Shown here piece after piece: positions 1 through 6,921 of a stretch of DNA of 32,091 nt (position 1 is the first letter of the stretch; every line of letters starts with the position of its first letter). The stretch comes from an uncultured Eubacteriales bacterium (GTDB taxonomy: Bacteria; Bacillota; Clostridia; Oscillospirales; Oscillospiraceae). The stretch covers positions 1 through 32,091 of the forward strand of contig ONIG01000030.1 of the NCBI GenBank assembly GCA_900317855.1, written 5' to 3'. A model generated the notes under the pieces. It searched no databases and was not told the origin of the DNA. It worked only from the letters and a program-made list of their open reading frames with translations. The position numbers and the translations under genes are program-made.

Positions 1-16
1 CATATTTTCTTGGCAT
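1..16 (-). CDS. Start of an ORF in the left end element (partial, transposase suspected)
   Basis: On the minus strand an ATG at 16-14 opens a frame reading M-P-R-K-Y before the window ends. The identical start lies at 32076 on the plus strand. A G-run that could serve as ribosome binding site lies in the arm of the hairpin just upstream (about bases 24-28). Many Y1/REP-type transposases of Bacillota begin with MPRK, but five residues cannot identify a family. Confidence 0.35.
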
Positions 17-22
17 AGCAAT

Positions 23-61
23 ACCCCCTATGTAGTTCTTTTATTTTCCTACATAGGGGGT
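23..61. repeat. 13-bp perfect hairpin in the left end element
   Basis: The arms ACCCCCTATGTAG and CTACATAGGGGGT pair perfectly around a 13-nt AT-rich loop. The G-rich arm, read in the direction of the element ORF, contains the only plausible Shine-Dalgarno sequence for the MPRKY start. The hairpin should therefore hide the ribosome binding site in the mRNA, a control known for IS200. It may also be the structure recognised by a HUH transposase. Confidence 0.7.
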
Positions 62-126
62 GTTTTGTCTATTGTCCGTTTTTACTGGTTCGGTTCAATC
101 GGAGCGCCCCGGTTTTTTTATACTGT

Positions 127-1098
127 TCAGGCTCTGCACACCGGGCGCACGTATTTGAAAAACCGCGCGCAGTCGTGGTAGAAATAAAACACCCTGTCCG
201 GCGTCAGGTCGAGCCGGTAGCCGCTGGCGGCATAGTCAAAGTCGCGCATGGTCTGCTCGACCTTTGCCTCCACGGCGGCGTTCTGCGTCTCGAAATCGAA
301 CGGCCCGTGCTCGAACACGAGGTACTCCCCGGCGGGCACGTCCATGAGCTGCATCTGCGCCGGCACCGGCCCGGCATAGTCTGCGCTCAGGCGCACGCCG
401 TAGGCCTCCGCCAGCGGGATGCCCCAGCTGCAGATGCGCCCCGTCGGCTCGTTGATCCAGGCCATGAGCTGGCCGCTGCCCGCGTCCTTGCCGGTACCGC
501 CCGCATCGTCGAGCTTGCCCGGGATGCTCGCAAGCAGGCCGCAGATGGTCTCGCAGTCCTGCCCGGGGATCGCGCTCTGCCGCTGCCAGAAGTCCCAGTA
601 GCCGATGCTCTCATAATTGCGGATGTGCAGGAACTTGTGCGCCGGGATGTGCACGAAATAGGTTTGGACCTCGCCCGCGTTTTGTGTCTCGTTCATGTTG
701 CTTGCTCCTTCCATCAGATAACAGTCGAACGGCCGCAGGATGGTCTGGAGCACGACGGGGCCGGGCGCGGCCCGGTAGGCGCTGGGGCTCACGCCGTAGG
801 CTTTTTTGAACGCGTGCGTGAAGGCCTCGTTGGAGGAAAAGCCGTACTTCACGGCGATGTCGAGAATGCCCGCGTCGCTGTCGCGCACGTCGCGCAGGGC
901 AAACGCCAGCCGCCGCAGCCGCAGGTAGTCCCGGAGCGTCATGCCGGCCAGCTCCCGGAACTTGCGCGACGTGTAGTATTCGGAGTAGCCGAGCTTTTGT
1001 GCCAGCGCGCGCAGGGTCAGCGCTTCATCCTGCTGCGCGCGGATGCAGGCATCGATGATGGTGATGATGTCCTGAATGTTCCGGTGCCACTGTGCCAT
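127..1098 (-). CDS. AraC-family transcriptional regulator with C-terminal GyrI-like effector domain
   Basis: A 323-residue protein. Residues about 8-110 form an AraC/XylS double helix-turn-helix (LAQKLGYSEYYTSRKFRELA, then DIAVKYGFSSNEAFTHAFKK and the GVSPSAYR signature). The remainder, about 140-320, looks like a GyrI/SOUL-like effector-binding domain (VHIPAHKFLHIRNYESIG). This order, DNA-binding domain first, is the SoxS/Rob-like layout often linked to drug or redox sensing. The start has GGAGG eight bases upstream. It is the last gene of a minus-strand run after the MmcQ-like gene, 34 bases away. Its downstream terminator appears split by the end element (see findings). The ligand is unknown. 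Confidence 0.9.
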   Translation of the reverse strand: MAQWHRNIQDIITIIDACIRAQQDEALTLRALAQKLGYSEYYTSRKFRELAGMTLRDYLRLRRLAFALRDVRDSDAGILDIAVKYGFSSNEAFTHAFKKAYGVSPSAYRAAPGPVVLQTILRPFDCYLMEGASNMNETQNAGEVQTYFVHIPAHKFLHIRNYESIGYWDFWQRQSAIPGQDCETICGLLASIPGKLDDAGGTGKDAGSGQLMAWINEPTGRICSWGIPLAEAYGVRLSADYAGPVPAQMQLMDVPAGEYLVFEHGPFDFETQNAAVEAKVEQTMRDFDYAASGYRLDLTPDRVFYFYHDCARFFKYVRPVCRA

Positions 1099-1132
1099 GC
1101 TGTGTGCCTCCTGACTGTTCGATGTGTCGATC

Positions 1133-1549
1133 TTACCGCAAATGCGCCGCCGCTGCCTGATTTTCGTTGCGCTTTTTCACAGTGCGGCCGTGCCCCGGCG
1201 CGGTCATGTCATAGCTCATGGCCAGCAGCGTCTGGATCTGTGCATCCGGGGCGCTGCCGTCGAGCACGGCGGTGATCCAGTTTTCCTTATTCATATGGTA
1301 CGCCGGCAGCAGCCCGGGCGCACCCCGCAGGGAGGCGATCAGCACCGGGTCGCACTTGAGGTTGAGAATGTCGAGCATTCCCCGCTCCGGCAGACCGAGC
1401 TTTTCGCCCGGAACCTCCATCATCAGCGCAAACCACTTTTGGTTGCCGGGGTGGCGAAACACCTCGTGGTTCGGATGGCGCGGCCACGGCCGGTCGGACA
1501 CGGCATGGTACGTCTTGAGAATATACTGCTTCCATTCGCTGCGGTCCAT
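1133..1549 (-). CDS. MmcQ/YjbR family protein
   Basis: A protein of 138 residues starting MDRSEWKQYIL, with GGAGG six bases before the ATG at 1549. An upstream in-frame start at 1597 lacks a ribosome binding site and would overlap the LysR gene. Motifs typical of MmcQ/YjbR (CyaY-like fold) include HPNHEVFRHPGNQKWFALMM and LKCDPVLIASLRGAPGLLPAYHMNKENWI. The family is widespread, is thought to bind DNA or act as an accessory regulator, and has no settled biochemical role. It lies 16 bases after the LysR gene and 34 bases before the AraC gene, so the three are probably cotranscribed. Confidence 0.85.
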   Translation of the reverse strand: MDRSEWKQYILKTYHAVSDRPWPRHPNHEVFRHPGNQKWFALMMEVPGEKLGLPERGMLDILNLKCDPVLIASLRGAPGLLPAYHMNKENWITAVLDGSAPDAQIQTLLAMSYDMTAPGHGRTVKKRNENQAAAAHLR

Positions 1550-1565
1550 GGTCTGCCTCCTTCCG

Positions 1566-2441
1566 TCACGGGTTGGCCTGCGCCCACGCGCGCACAAAGG
1601 CGGCGAACGTGCGCACGAGCGGCTTGCCCTCGCTCTCCGGCGGGATGGCCATGGCGATGGTGCGGTGCGCCGGAGGGTCGAGCGGGCGCACGACGACGTT
1701 GTGATGGTCCGAGCGCAGCACGAGCTCGTGCGCGATGCAGATGCCCAGCCCGCTTTCGACCATGGAGATCATGGCGTAGTCGTCCGCCGTCTGAAAGCGG
1801 ATGTCGGGGTGCACGTGCGCGGCGTCGAGCACGCGCAGCGCGTCGCGGTTCGTGCTGTCGACGAGGCTCACGACCGGCTCCGTGCCGAAGACCGTGATCG
1901 GAACGGCCTCCCGATCCGCCAGCGGGTGCCCCGCCGGCAGCACGGCCAGCAGCCGGTCGCTGCACACGGGCACGATCTCGCCCGGCAGCTCGCTCGGCAG
2001 CGAGACAAAGCCCATGTCCACCGTGCCGCTGCGCACGTAGGCGTCCACCTCGGCGTAGGCCCCGTCGAACAGGCGGAAGCGCGCCTCCGGGTGCTGCACC
2101 TGAAACTGCTTGATCATCGGCGGCAGCCAGTTGACCGCCACGCTCTTGAATGTTGCGATGCGGATCGTGCCGCCGGCGCGCTCGCGCACCTCCTGAACGC
2201 GGCCGCGCAGGTGCGCATCCGCCGCGCACACCTGCTGCACGGCCGGCAGCAGCGCCTTGCCCGCCGGGGTCAGATGCACGCCGCCGCGGTTGCGCACCAG
2301 CAGGGGAAAGCCGCAGTCGCGCTCGAGCCCCGCCAGCAGCTGCGTCAGCGCCGACTGGGACACACCCAGCGCCTGCGCCGCGGCCGACACGCCCGCGCAC
2401 TCCACCGTTTTTAAAAACGCCTCATATTGCCGCAGTGTCAC
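1566..2441 (-). CDS. LysR-family transcriptional regulator
   Basis: The N-terminal winged helix-turn-helix (residues about 1-60: LRQYEAFLKTVE, SAAAQALGVSQSALTQLLAGLE, LTPAGKALLP) is followed by a periplasmic-binding-like effector domain (GGTIRIATFKSVAVNWLPPM). I chose the GTG at 2441, which gives 291 residues beginning VTLRQYEAF. AAGGAG lies nine bases upstream and this is the usual LysR N-terminus. The longer frame from ATG 2471 has no ribosome binding site and starts only about 14 bases after the -10 box. The gene is divergent from putP, about 230 bases away, so putP is a natural candidate target. The effector is not known. Confidence 0.9.
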   Translation of the reverse strand: MTLRQYEAFLKTVECAGVSAAAQALGVSQSALTQLLAGLERDCGFPLLVRNRGGVHLTPAGKALLPAVQQVCAADAHLRGRVQEVRERAGGTIRIATFKSVAVNWLPPMIKQFQVQHPEARFRLFDGAYAEVDAYVRSGTVDMGFVSLPSELPGEIVPVCSDRLLAVLPAGHPLADREAVPITVFGTEPVVSLVDSTNRDALRVLDAAHVHPDIRFQTADDYAMISMVESGLGICIAHELVLRSDHHNVVVRPLDPPAHRTIAMAIPPESEGKPLVRTFAAFVRAWAQANP

Positions 2442-2491
2442 ACGTACCCGCTCCTTGTCCGAACTTTTCATAAAAAATAAGATTACCTTAT

Positions 2492-2519
2492 ATTATACGC
2501 ACGGGTTCCAAAAAGTCAA
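2492..2519 (-). promoter_or_regulatory. Promoter of the LysR-MmcQ-AraC run
   Basis: On the minus strand, TTGACT (2519-2514), a 16-base spacer and a perfect TATAAT (2497-2492) precede the LysR gene. The position supports the GTG start at 2441. Confidence 0.7.
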
Positions 2520-2585
2520 GCGCAGAAATTTTTCCTGATATTGCAGAGAAAACGCCGATTTTTGCCCGAAATTATGAAGAAATTG

Positions 2586-2614
2586 TTGACACGGCGGCGA
2601 AAGTGGCGTATCAT
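2586..2614 (+). promoter_or_regulatory. Promoter of putP
   Basis: A perfect TTGACA (2586-2591), a 17-base spacer and TATCAT (2609-2614) give a strong sigma-A promoter about 60 bases before the putP start. Confidence 0.75.
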
Positions 2615-2632
2615 ACACTCATCTTGTTTTTC

Positions 2633-2654
2633 AGGAAACGATATAAGGTTTCCT
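2633..2654 (+). promoter_or_regulatory. Inverted repeat in the putP leader, candidate operator
   Basis: AGGAAAC (2633-2639) and GTTTCCT (2648-2654) are perfect 7-bp arms around an 8-base AT-rich centre. The dyad is roughly 19-40 bases past the -10 box, so a bound protein would block elongation or initiation. The RNA hairpin would be weak. Confidence 0.4.
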
Positions 2655-2674
2655 AATGAAAGGGGCAAAACATC

Positions 2675-4162
2675 ATGGGCACTGCTTCGAGCGGTGAATG
2701 GATCGCCATATTACTGTATTTTGCGCTGGTCATCGGCGTCGGTGTGTATTTCTTCATCCGTGACCGCCATGTGGAGGGCGAGAAGGAGTATTTCCTCGGC
2801 GGCCGCAGCATGGGCGGCTGGGTCGCGGCGCTGTCTGCCGGCGCGTCGGATATGAGTGCGTGGGTGCTCATGGGTCTGCCCGGCTCGATCTATCTGTACG
2901 GCATCGGCAAGGTGTGGATTGCCGTCGGTCTGGTCATCGGCACGATCTGCGCGTGGGTGTTTGTCGCGCCGCGTCTGCGCCGGTATTCCATCCGTGCGAA
3001 CGACTCGATCACGATCCCGCAGTTTCTCACCAATCGCTTCCAGTCGAAGAACAAGGGCCTGCAGATCATCTCGGCGATCGTGTTCGTCGTGGTCTACTGC
3101 ATTTACAGCGCCTCGAGCATCTCGGCCTGCGGCACGCTGTTCAACACCGTCACGGGCATGAGCGCCAAGACGGCCATGATCATCGCCACGGCCATCATCC
3201 TCGTGTACGTGTTTCTCGGCGGCTTCAACGCCGTGTGCTGGACGGACTTCTTCCAGGGCATGCTCATGCTTGCCGCGCTCATGCTCACGCCGATCCTCGC
3301 GCTGTTCGCCATGAAGGGTGCAGACTTTGTCGCACCGGTCATGGCCGTTCCGGAAAACTACTATAATGTGCTCTCCGGCGGCGGCTTCAACTGGAAGAGC
3401 ATGTCGGATATCATTTCCGGTCTTGGCTGGGGCCTCGGCTACTTCGGCATGCCGCACATCCTTGTGCGCTATCTGTCCATCAAGTCCGAGCATGAGATGC
3501 GCAAGAGCCAGATTATCGGCTGCAGCTGGATCCTGGTCATCCTGGCCATGTCCGCCGTCGTCGGCCTGATCGGCCGCCAGTTCCTCGGCGAGATCGACAA
3601 CGAGAACCTCGTCTTTGTGCACATGGTGCGCCGCCTGTTCCCGGCGTTCATCTCCGGCGTGCTGCTCTCGGCCATTCTGGCCGCAGCGATGAGCACGGCC
3701 GACTCCCAGCTGCTGGCGAGCAGCAGCGCCTTCGCGTCCGATATCTATAAGCCGGTCATCCGCAAGGACGCCACCGACCACGAGATGCAGTGGGCGGGCC
3801 GCATCATCGTCATCCTCATCTCCGTCGTCGCGTACTTCATCGCGGCTGACCCAAACTGCGGCGGCATCATGGCGCTCGTCGAGTGCGCATGGGCGGGCTT
3901 CGGCTCCGCGTTCGGCCCGGTCATCCTGCTCTCGCTCTACTGGCGCCGCCTGACGTACTCCGGTGCGGTCGCCGGCGTGTGCGTGGGCTTCGCGGTCGAT
4001 GCCGTGTGGTATGCGTTCCTGTCCTCGAGCACCGGCCTGTATGAGATCATCCCCGGCTTCCTGTGCGGCCTGATCGCGGCGGTCGTCGTGTCGCTGTGCA
4101 GCAAGGCCCCGTCGAAGGAGGTCACCGACCTGTTCGACCGTGCTTTCGAGCCCACGGACTGA
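2675..4162 (+). CDS. putP: Sodium/proline symporter (SSS family)
   Basis: A 495-residue integral membrane protein of the solute:sodium symporter family, which imports proline with Na+. It follows E. coli PutP closely in motif order: LGGRSMGGWVAALSAGASDM, then LMGLPGSIYLYG, GGFNAVCWTDFFQG, GLGWGLGYFGMPHILVRY, LLSAILAAAMSTADSQLL, WAGFGSAFGPV and GLYEIIPGF. The GASDMSAW segment carries residues known to be central for Na+ and proline binding in PutP. Length (495 against about 500) and the roughly 12-13 hydrophobic segments are normal. The ATG follows AAAGGGG by about ten bases. It stands alone between its own promoter and terminator, divergent from the LysR gene. No putA lies in the window, so a role in nitrogen, carbon or osmotic physiology cannot be chosen. 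Confidence 0.93.
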   Translation: MGTASSGEWIAILLYFALVIGVGVYFFIRDRHVEGEKEYFLGGRSMGGWVAALSAGASDMSAWVLMGLPGSIYLYGIGKVWIAVGLVIGTICAWVFVAPRLRRYSIRANDSITIPQFLTNRFQSKNKGLQIISAIVFVVVYCIYSASSISACGTLFNTVTGMSAKTAMIIATAIILVYVFLGGFNAVCWTDFFQGMLMLAALMLTPILALFAMKGADFVAPVMAVPENYYNVLSGGGFNWKSMSDIISGLGWGLGYFGMPHILVRYLSIKSEHEMRKSQIIGCSWILVILAMSAVVGLIGRQFLGEIDNENLVFVHMVRRLFPAFISGVLLSAILAAAMSTADSQLLASSSAFASDIYKPVIRKDATDHEMQWAGRIIVILISVVAYFIAADPNCGGIMALVECAWAGFGSAFGPVILLSLYWRRLTYSGAVAGVCVGFAVDAVWYAFLSSSTGLYEIIPGFLCGLIAAVVVSLCSKAPSKEVTDLFDRAFEPTD

Positions 4163-4180
4163 AGCAAAATCGTTCCTGAT

Positions 4181-4210
4181 AGCCGTCCCTCTCCGGAGGG
4201 GCGGCTTTTT
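4181..4210 (+). terminator. Rho-independent terminator of putP
   Basis: AGCCGTCCCTC and GAGGGGCGGCT form an 11-bp stem with one G-T pair and a TCCG loop, followed by a T-run. Confidence 0.85.
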
Positions 4211-4242
4211 GCACATTTTCGCCGAAATGTCCCGCGTGATAC

Positions 4243-4271
4243 TTGACAGAAGCGCGCGGGGCCTGTATTAT
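4243..4271 (+). promoter_or_regulatory. Promoter of the MarR-ABC exporter operon
   Basis: TTGACA (4243-4248), a 17-base spacer and TATTAT (4266-4271) form a near-consensus promoter. Just downstream, CTAAT (4272-4276) and ATTAG (4293-4297) form a short dyad overlapping the likely transcription start. This is a plausible but weak autorepressor site for the MarR protein. Confidence 0.75.
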
Positions 4272-4349
4272 CTAATGGTAAAAGGAAACGGTATTAGTGA
4301 AATATCCATTTTCCACCCGGCCGGGCCGGAGAAACGGAGCGAACCGATC

Positions 4350-4808
4350 ATGGATTTTTTTGAACAGGTCGCGCGCGAACAGGTGCACGCGATGATCCTC
4401 AACCACGCGCGCCGCGAGGACCTCAGCCAGGTCTTTTCGCAGGGCGAGATGCGCCTGCTCGGCTGCCTCAACGCCGGGGCCGACGGCCGCACGGCCGGCG
4501 AGCTGAGCACGCTGCTCGACCTGAGCACAGCGCGCATCGCGGCCATGCTCAACAATCTCGAGCGCAAGGGCGCCATCACCCGCGCGCGCGACACGGCCGA
4601 CCGCCGGCGCGTCGTCGTGCGCCTGACCGAGCAGGGCAGAAACGAGGTGCAGACGTCGTTCAACGAGGCGGTCGCGTGCCTGTCGGAGGTCTACCGCCGT
4701 ATGGGCGAGGCGGACACGCGCGAGCTGCTGCGTCTGAGCGACCGGGCGGGAGAAATCGCCCAGCAGATCTATGAAGAGCAGAAGGAGGACACGCCATGCG
4801 GGTGCTGA
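4350..4808 (+). CDS. MarR-family transcriptional regulator
   Basis: A 152-residue winged helix-turn-helix protein starting MDFFEQVAREQ at ATG 4350. The frame is open upstream, but that region holds the promoter, so the longer reading is rejected. The recognition region is about residues 45-90 (ELSTLLDLSTARIAAMLNNLERKGAITR), followed by the DxRxxxV wing (DTADRRRVVVRLT) typical of MarR. The gene overlaps the start of the first ABC gene by 13 bases and shares its promoter. This is the usual arrangement of a local repressor that is lifted when the exported compound accumulates. The C-terminus ends in CGC, a cysteine pair that could be redox-sensitive; that is speculation. Confidence 0.9.
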   Translation: MDFFEQVAREQVHAMILNHARREDLSQVFSQGEMRLLGCLNAGADGRTAGELSTLLDLSTARIAAMLNNLERKGAITRARDTADRRRVVVRLTEQGRNEVQTSFNEAVACLSEVYRRMGEADTRELLRLSDRAGEIAQQIYEEQKEDTPCGC

Positions 4809-6919
4809 AATACCTGCGCGGGCACATTCCGGCCGTAGTGCTGATCGTACTGCTGCTCGCGGCGCAGTCGTTTTGCGAGCTGTCGCTGCCGGCGTACACG
4901 AGCCGCATCGTGGACACCGGCATCCAGAGCGGCGGCATCGAATACGCAGCGCCCCTCGCGCTCACGGACAAGACCATGGACGGCGTGCGCCTGTTTTTGT
5001 CGGACGACGACGCTGCCGCGGTCAGCGCCGCCTACACGGAGGATAACGGCGTCTGGACACTCAACGACACGGCGCAGCTGCCGGAGCTGGAGGGCATCTT
5101 CATCCGGCCGCTGGTCATGTATGCCCGCCTGTCGGAGCAGGGGGCGAACACCGTGCTCGCCCTGCGCCAGCAGATGCAGGGCGGCCTCATCACGCATGAA
5201 GAGATCCTCGCGCGCGGCGAGGAGGCCCTCAGCGGCATGGGCACGCTCACCGACAGCGTCCTGCGCAGCGCGGCCGTGCAGTTTCTCAAGACGGAGTACG
5301 CCGTCGCGGGGCTGAACGTGGACCACATCCGCAACAGCTATCTGCTGCGCACCGGCGGGAAAATGCTCCTGCTCACGCTCGGCATGATCGCAGCGGCCGT
5401 GCTCTGCAACTTTGTCGGCGCGCGGATGTCCGCCGCCATCGGGCGCGACCTGCGCGCGCAGGTGTTCCGCAAGGTGCTGTCGTTCTCGTCCGCCGAGATG
5501 GACAAGTTCTCAACGGCCTCGCTCATCACGCGCACCACGAACGACGTCACGCAGATCCAGGCGGTGTGCGTGCTGCTCGTGCGCGTCGTGCTCTATGCGC
5601 CGATCATCGGCCTCGGCGGCATCGTCATGGTCGCGCGCACGAAGACCGGCCTCGGCTGGATCATCGCGCTGGCCGTCGCGGCGATGCTGCTGCTCGTCGG
5701 CGTGCTCATGAAGATCGCCATGCCGCAGTTTCGCGCCATGCAGCAGCGCGTGGACGATGTCAACCTCGTCAGCCGCGAGGTGCTGACCGGCCTGCCGGTC
5801 ATCCGCGCGTTCCACCGCGAGCGGCACGAGGAGGAACGCTTCGGCACCGCGAGCGCGGCGCTCCGGGACACGCAGCTGTTCGTCAACCGGACCATGGCGT
5901 TCATGGGCCCGGTCATGACGCTCATTATGTACGGCGTCACGGTCATGATCGAGTGGTTCGGCGCGAAAAGCATCAACGCCGGCAACATGCAGATCGGCGA
6001 CATGATCGCCTTTTCGACCTATGCGTCGCTCATCATCATGGCCTTCATGATGATCACGATCGTGGCGGTGCTCCTGCCGCGCGCCGAGGTCTCGGCCACG
6101 CGCGTGGACGAGATTTTGCGCACACGCGCGAGCGTGCGCGACCCGCGCAGCCCCGAGCCCGCGCCCGCGGACGCGACCGTCACGTTCGACCACGTGTCGT
6201 TCCGCTATCCCGGCGCGGAGGACGATGTGCTGCACGACATCAGCTTCACGGCGCGGCCCGGCGAGGTCACGGCCATCGTCGGCTCGACCGGCTGCGGCAA
6301 ATCGACGCTGCTGAACCTCATCCCGCGCTTTTATGATGCGACCGGCGGCACGGTCAGCATCGGCGGCGTGAACGTGCGCCGCCTGCACCAGGCCGACCTG
6401 CGCGCCCTGCTCGGCTACGTGCCGCAAAAGGGCGTGCTCTTCACGGGCGACATTCTCTCGAACCTCGAGTTCGCCGGCGACGTCTCGGAGGCCGACGCCA
6501 TCCGCGCCGCCGCCACGGCGCAGGCCGAGGACTTCATCTGGTCGCGGCCGCACCACTTCCTCACGCCGGTGGCGCAGGGCGGGGCGAACGTGTCCGGCGG
6601 GCAGCGGCAGCGCCTGTCCATCGCGCGCGCCATCGCCAAGCACCCGCAGGTGTACCTGTTTGACGACAGCTTCTCCGCGCTCGACTATCAGACGGACGCC
6701 GCGCTGCGTCAGGCGCTGGCCAAGCAGACGCACGACGCCACGGTCATCATCGTGGCGCAGCGCCTGAGCACGATCCTGCACGCGGACCAGATCCTCGTGC
6801 TCGACGGCGGGCGCATCGTCGGCTGCGGCACGCACGGCACGCTGCTGCGCAGCTGCGAAACCTACCGCGAGATCGCGCTCAGCCAGCTCAGCGCCGCGGA
6901 ACTCGGAGAGGAGGGCTGA
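4796..6919 (+). CDS. ABC exporter half-transporter with degenerate ATP site (LmrC/BmrC/TM287-like)
   Basis: A 707-residue permease-ATPase fusion. TM1 (about 13-33) is followed by an unusually long extracytoplasmic segment (about 36-175) before TM2, then further transmembrane helices to about 430 and a nucleotide-binding domain. The domain has Walker A at about 496 (GSTGCGKST), the signature VSGGQRQR, and Walker B VYLFDDSFSALD. The residue after the Walker B Asp is Asp624 instead of the catalytic Glu, and the switch position is Gln655 (IIVAQRLS) instead of His. Both changes define the degenerate subunit of heterodimeric exporters such as LmrC and TM287. AAGGAGG lies seven bases before the ATG. 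The partner starts three bases after the stop. Substrate unknown; multidrug, lipid or peptide export are options. Confidence 0.92.
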   Translation: MRVLKYLRGHIPAVVLIVLLLAAQSFCELSLPAYTSRIVDTGIQSGGIEYAAPLALTDKTMDGVRLFLSDDDAAAVSAAYTEDNGVWTLNDTAQLPELEGIFIRPLVMYARLSEQGANTVLALRQQMQGGLITHEEILARGEEALSGMGTLTDSVLRSAAVQFLKTEYAVAGLNVDHIRNSYLLRTGGKMLLLTLGMIAAAVLCNFVGARMSAAIGRDLRAQVFRKVLSFSSAEMDKFSTASLITRTTNDVTQIQAVCVLLVRVVLYAPIIGLGGIVMVARTKTGLGWIIALAVAAMLLLVGVLMKIAMPQFRAMQQRVDDVNLVSREVLTGLPVIRAFHRERHEEERFGTASAALRDTQLFVNRTMAFMGPVMTLIMYGVTVMIEWFGAKSINAGNMQIGDMIAFSTYASLIIMAFMMITIVAVLLPRAEVSATRVDEILRTRASVRDPRSPEPAPADATVTFDHVSFRYPGAEDDVLHDISFTARPGEVTAIVGSTGCGKSTLLNLIPRFYDATGGTVSIGGVNVRRLHQADLRALLGYVPQKGVLFTGDILSNLEFAGDVSEADAIRAAATAQAEDFIWSRPHHFLTPVAQGGANVSGGQRQRLSIARAIAKHPQVYLFDDSFSALDYQTDAALRQALAKQTHDATVIIVAQRLSTILHADQILVLDGGRIVGCGTHGTLLRSCETYREIALSQLSAAELGEEG

Positions 6920-6921
6920 CC

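Larger units (their letters stand above)
1..98 (-). mobile_element. Left copy of a terminal inverted repeat: end of a putative IS200/IS605-like element
   Basis: Bases 1-98 are the exact reverse complement of 31994-32091. The element reads outward: from base 98 it runs TTGAACC, an AT-rich stretch, a 13-bp hairpin (23-35 with 49-61), then an ORF start (MPRKY) at the window edge. Similarity to the other copy stops abruptly at base 98, which marks one true element end. A strong hairpin about 30 bases inside the end and just before the first ORF resembles the left ends of IS200/IS605-type HUH transposons. The family call is an inference, because only five codons of the ORF are visible. Confidence 0.6.

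Noticed and set aside
1..98. Terminal inverted repeats of a single 32-kb transposon
   Set aside because: Both repeats contain the start of an outward-reading ORF cut at the same base, which fits two separate element copies at contig ends better than the ends of one transposon; the interior is housekeeping genes.
2711..4216. 501-codon minus-strand ORF opposite putP
   Set aside because: Composition rich in His, Arg, Asp and Ala is typical of antisense readings of a GC-rich gene; putP is clear on the other strand.
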